Origin: UBA11400 sp964550435
Lineage (GTDB): Bacteria; Bacteroidota; Rhodothermia; Balneolales; HLUCCA01
Direction: 5' to 3'
Assembly (NCBI GenBank): GCA_964550435.1
Contig: CAZJZI010000001.1
Span: forward strand, 1-64,000
Length of the DNA stretch: 64,000 nucleotides
Position numbers and translations under genes: made by a program
The notes under the pieces: model-generated
Told to the model about the DNA's origin: nothing
Databases searched by the model: none
Seen by the model: the letters and a program-made list of their open reading frames with translations, nothing else
Part shown: piece by piece, positions 63,947 through 64,000 of the stretch
Position numbering within the stretch: position 1 is the stretch's first letter
How the letters are laid out: each line of letters starts with the position of its first letter

Positions 63947-64000
63947 TTAGGCTAAATTAACGGCTTCTTTTTGATCGTTAGATAGTGAAACACCGATTTC
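63947..64000 (-). CDS. C-terminal fragment of a minus-strand gene, probably nuoG (partial)
   Basis: The minus strand is open from the window edge for 17 codons (EIGVSLSNDQKEAVNLA) and stops with TAA at 63947-63949, 8 nt before the nuoH ATG. Position directly upstream of nuoH in the nuo gene order suggests the end of NuoG. The visible stretch is too short for recognition by motif. Confidence 0.5.
   Translation of the reverse strand, partial: EIGVSLSNDQKEAVNLA

Overview
This is a gene-dense, AT-rich bacterial chromosome segment that looks like a member of the Bacteroidota/Balneolota/Rhodothermota group. The lineage call is an inference from gene content: a DUF5103 type IX secretion plug homologue, OstA/LptC-type LPS export proteins, bactofilin, a 29-residue AURKAIP1/COX24-like ribosomal protein typical of that superphylum, an AtpZ–AtpI–BEFHAG cluster lacking atpD and atpC, and an EF-G2-like GTPase. 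A run of ten Ns at 41874-41883 shows that this is a scaffolded assembly, probably a draft or metagenome-assembled genome. There is no rRNA, CRISPR array, prophage, transposase or plasmid function. The content is mostly housekeeping with a small surface-glycan island.

Layout. 1-8.3 kb: a PolB-type exonuclease (cut by the window edge), L-asparaginase, an EF-G-like gene broken by two compensating frame changes, then LptA/LptC-like LPS export proteins, uracil phosphoribosyltransferase and a Na+/alanine symporter on the minus strand. 8.5-23 kb: HU-type DNA-binding protein, the 29-aa ribosomal protein, an unknown protein, then a plus-strand run of RqcH-like NFACT protein, aroK, aroB, TamB, RNase R and a metallopeptidase/TolB-propeller/outer-membrane-barrel fusion. 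23-31 kb: DUF5103 plug protein, dapF, DNA polymerase III delta prime, CcmB (minus); EIIA-like PTS protein and folD (plus); a large Kef-type antiporter with a regulatory tail (minus). 31.5-38.5 kb: a tightly packed minus-strand glycan operon (WecE-like aminotransferase, FemAB-like acyltransferase, flippase, three glycosyltransferases).

38.7-47.3 kb: guaB, an M23 peptidase and bactofilin (cell-shape pair) leading directly into the F1Fo ATP synthase genes, followed by tRNA-Ser(TGA). 47.4-56.3 kb: a TolC-like outer-membrane factor, MlaC-like protein, GT-A glycosyltransferase, MMPL/HpnN-like RND transporter, recO, an HtrA-type protease and a two-domain VOC dioxygenase-like protein. 56.3-64 kb: an orphan OmpR-type response regulator, a small membrane protein, mutL, a homologue of tRNA-queuosine mannosyltransferase, dnaB, a family-4-like uracil-DNA glycosylase lacking its Fe-S cysteines, nuoH and a C-terminal fragment probably of nuoG.

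Functional themes are envelope biogenesis (LPS export, TamB, plug protein, MlaC/TolC/RND lipid traffic, surface glycan), energy (ATP synthase, NDH-1), and nucleic-acid maintenance (mutL, recO, dnaB, UDG, holB, RNase R, RqcH). I found no clearly new multi-gene system. The strongest leads are the disrupted EF-G-like gene, the peptidase-propeller-barrel fusion, the UDG without an Fe-S site, the bacterial QTMAN homologue, the perfect hairpin between atpE and atpF, and the repeat-rich promoter of the RND transporter.
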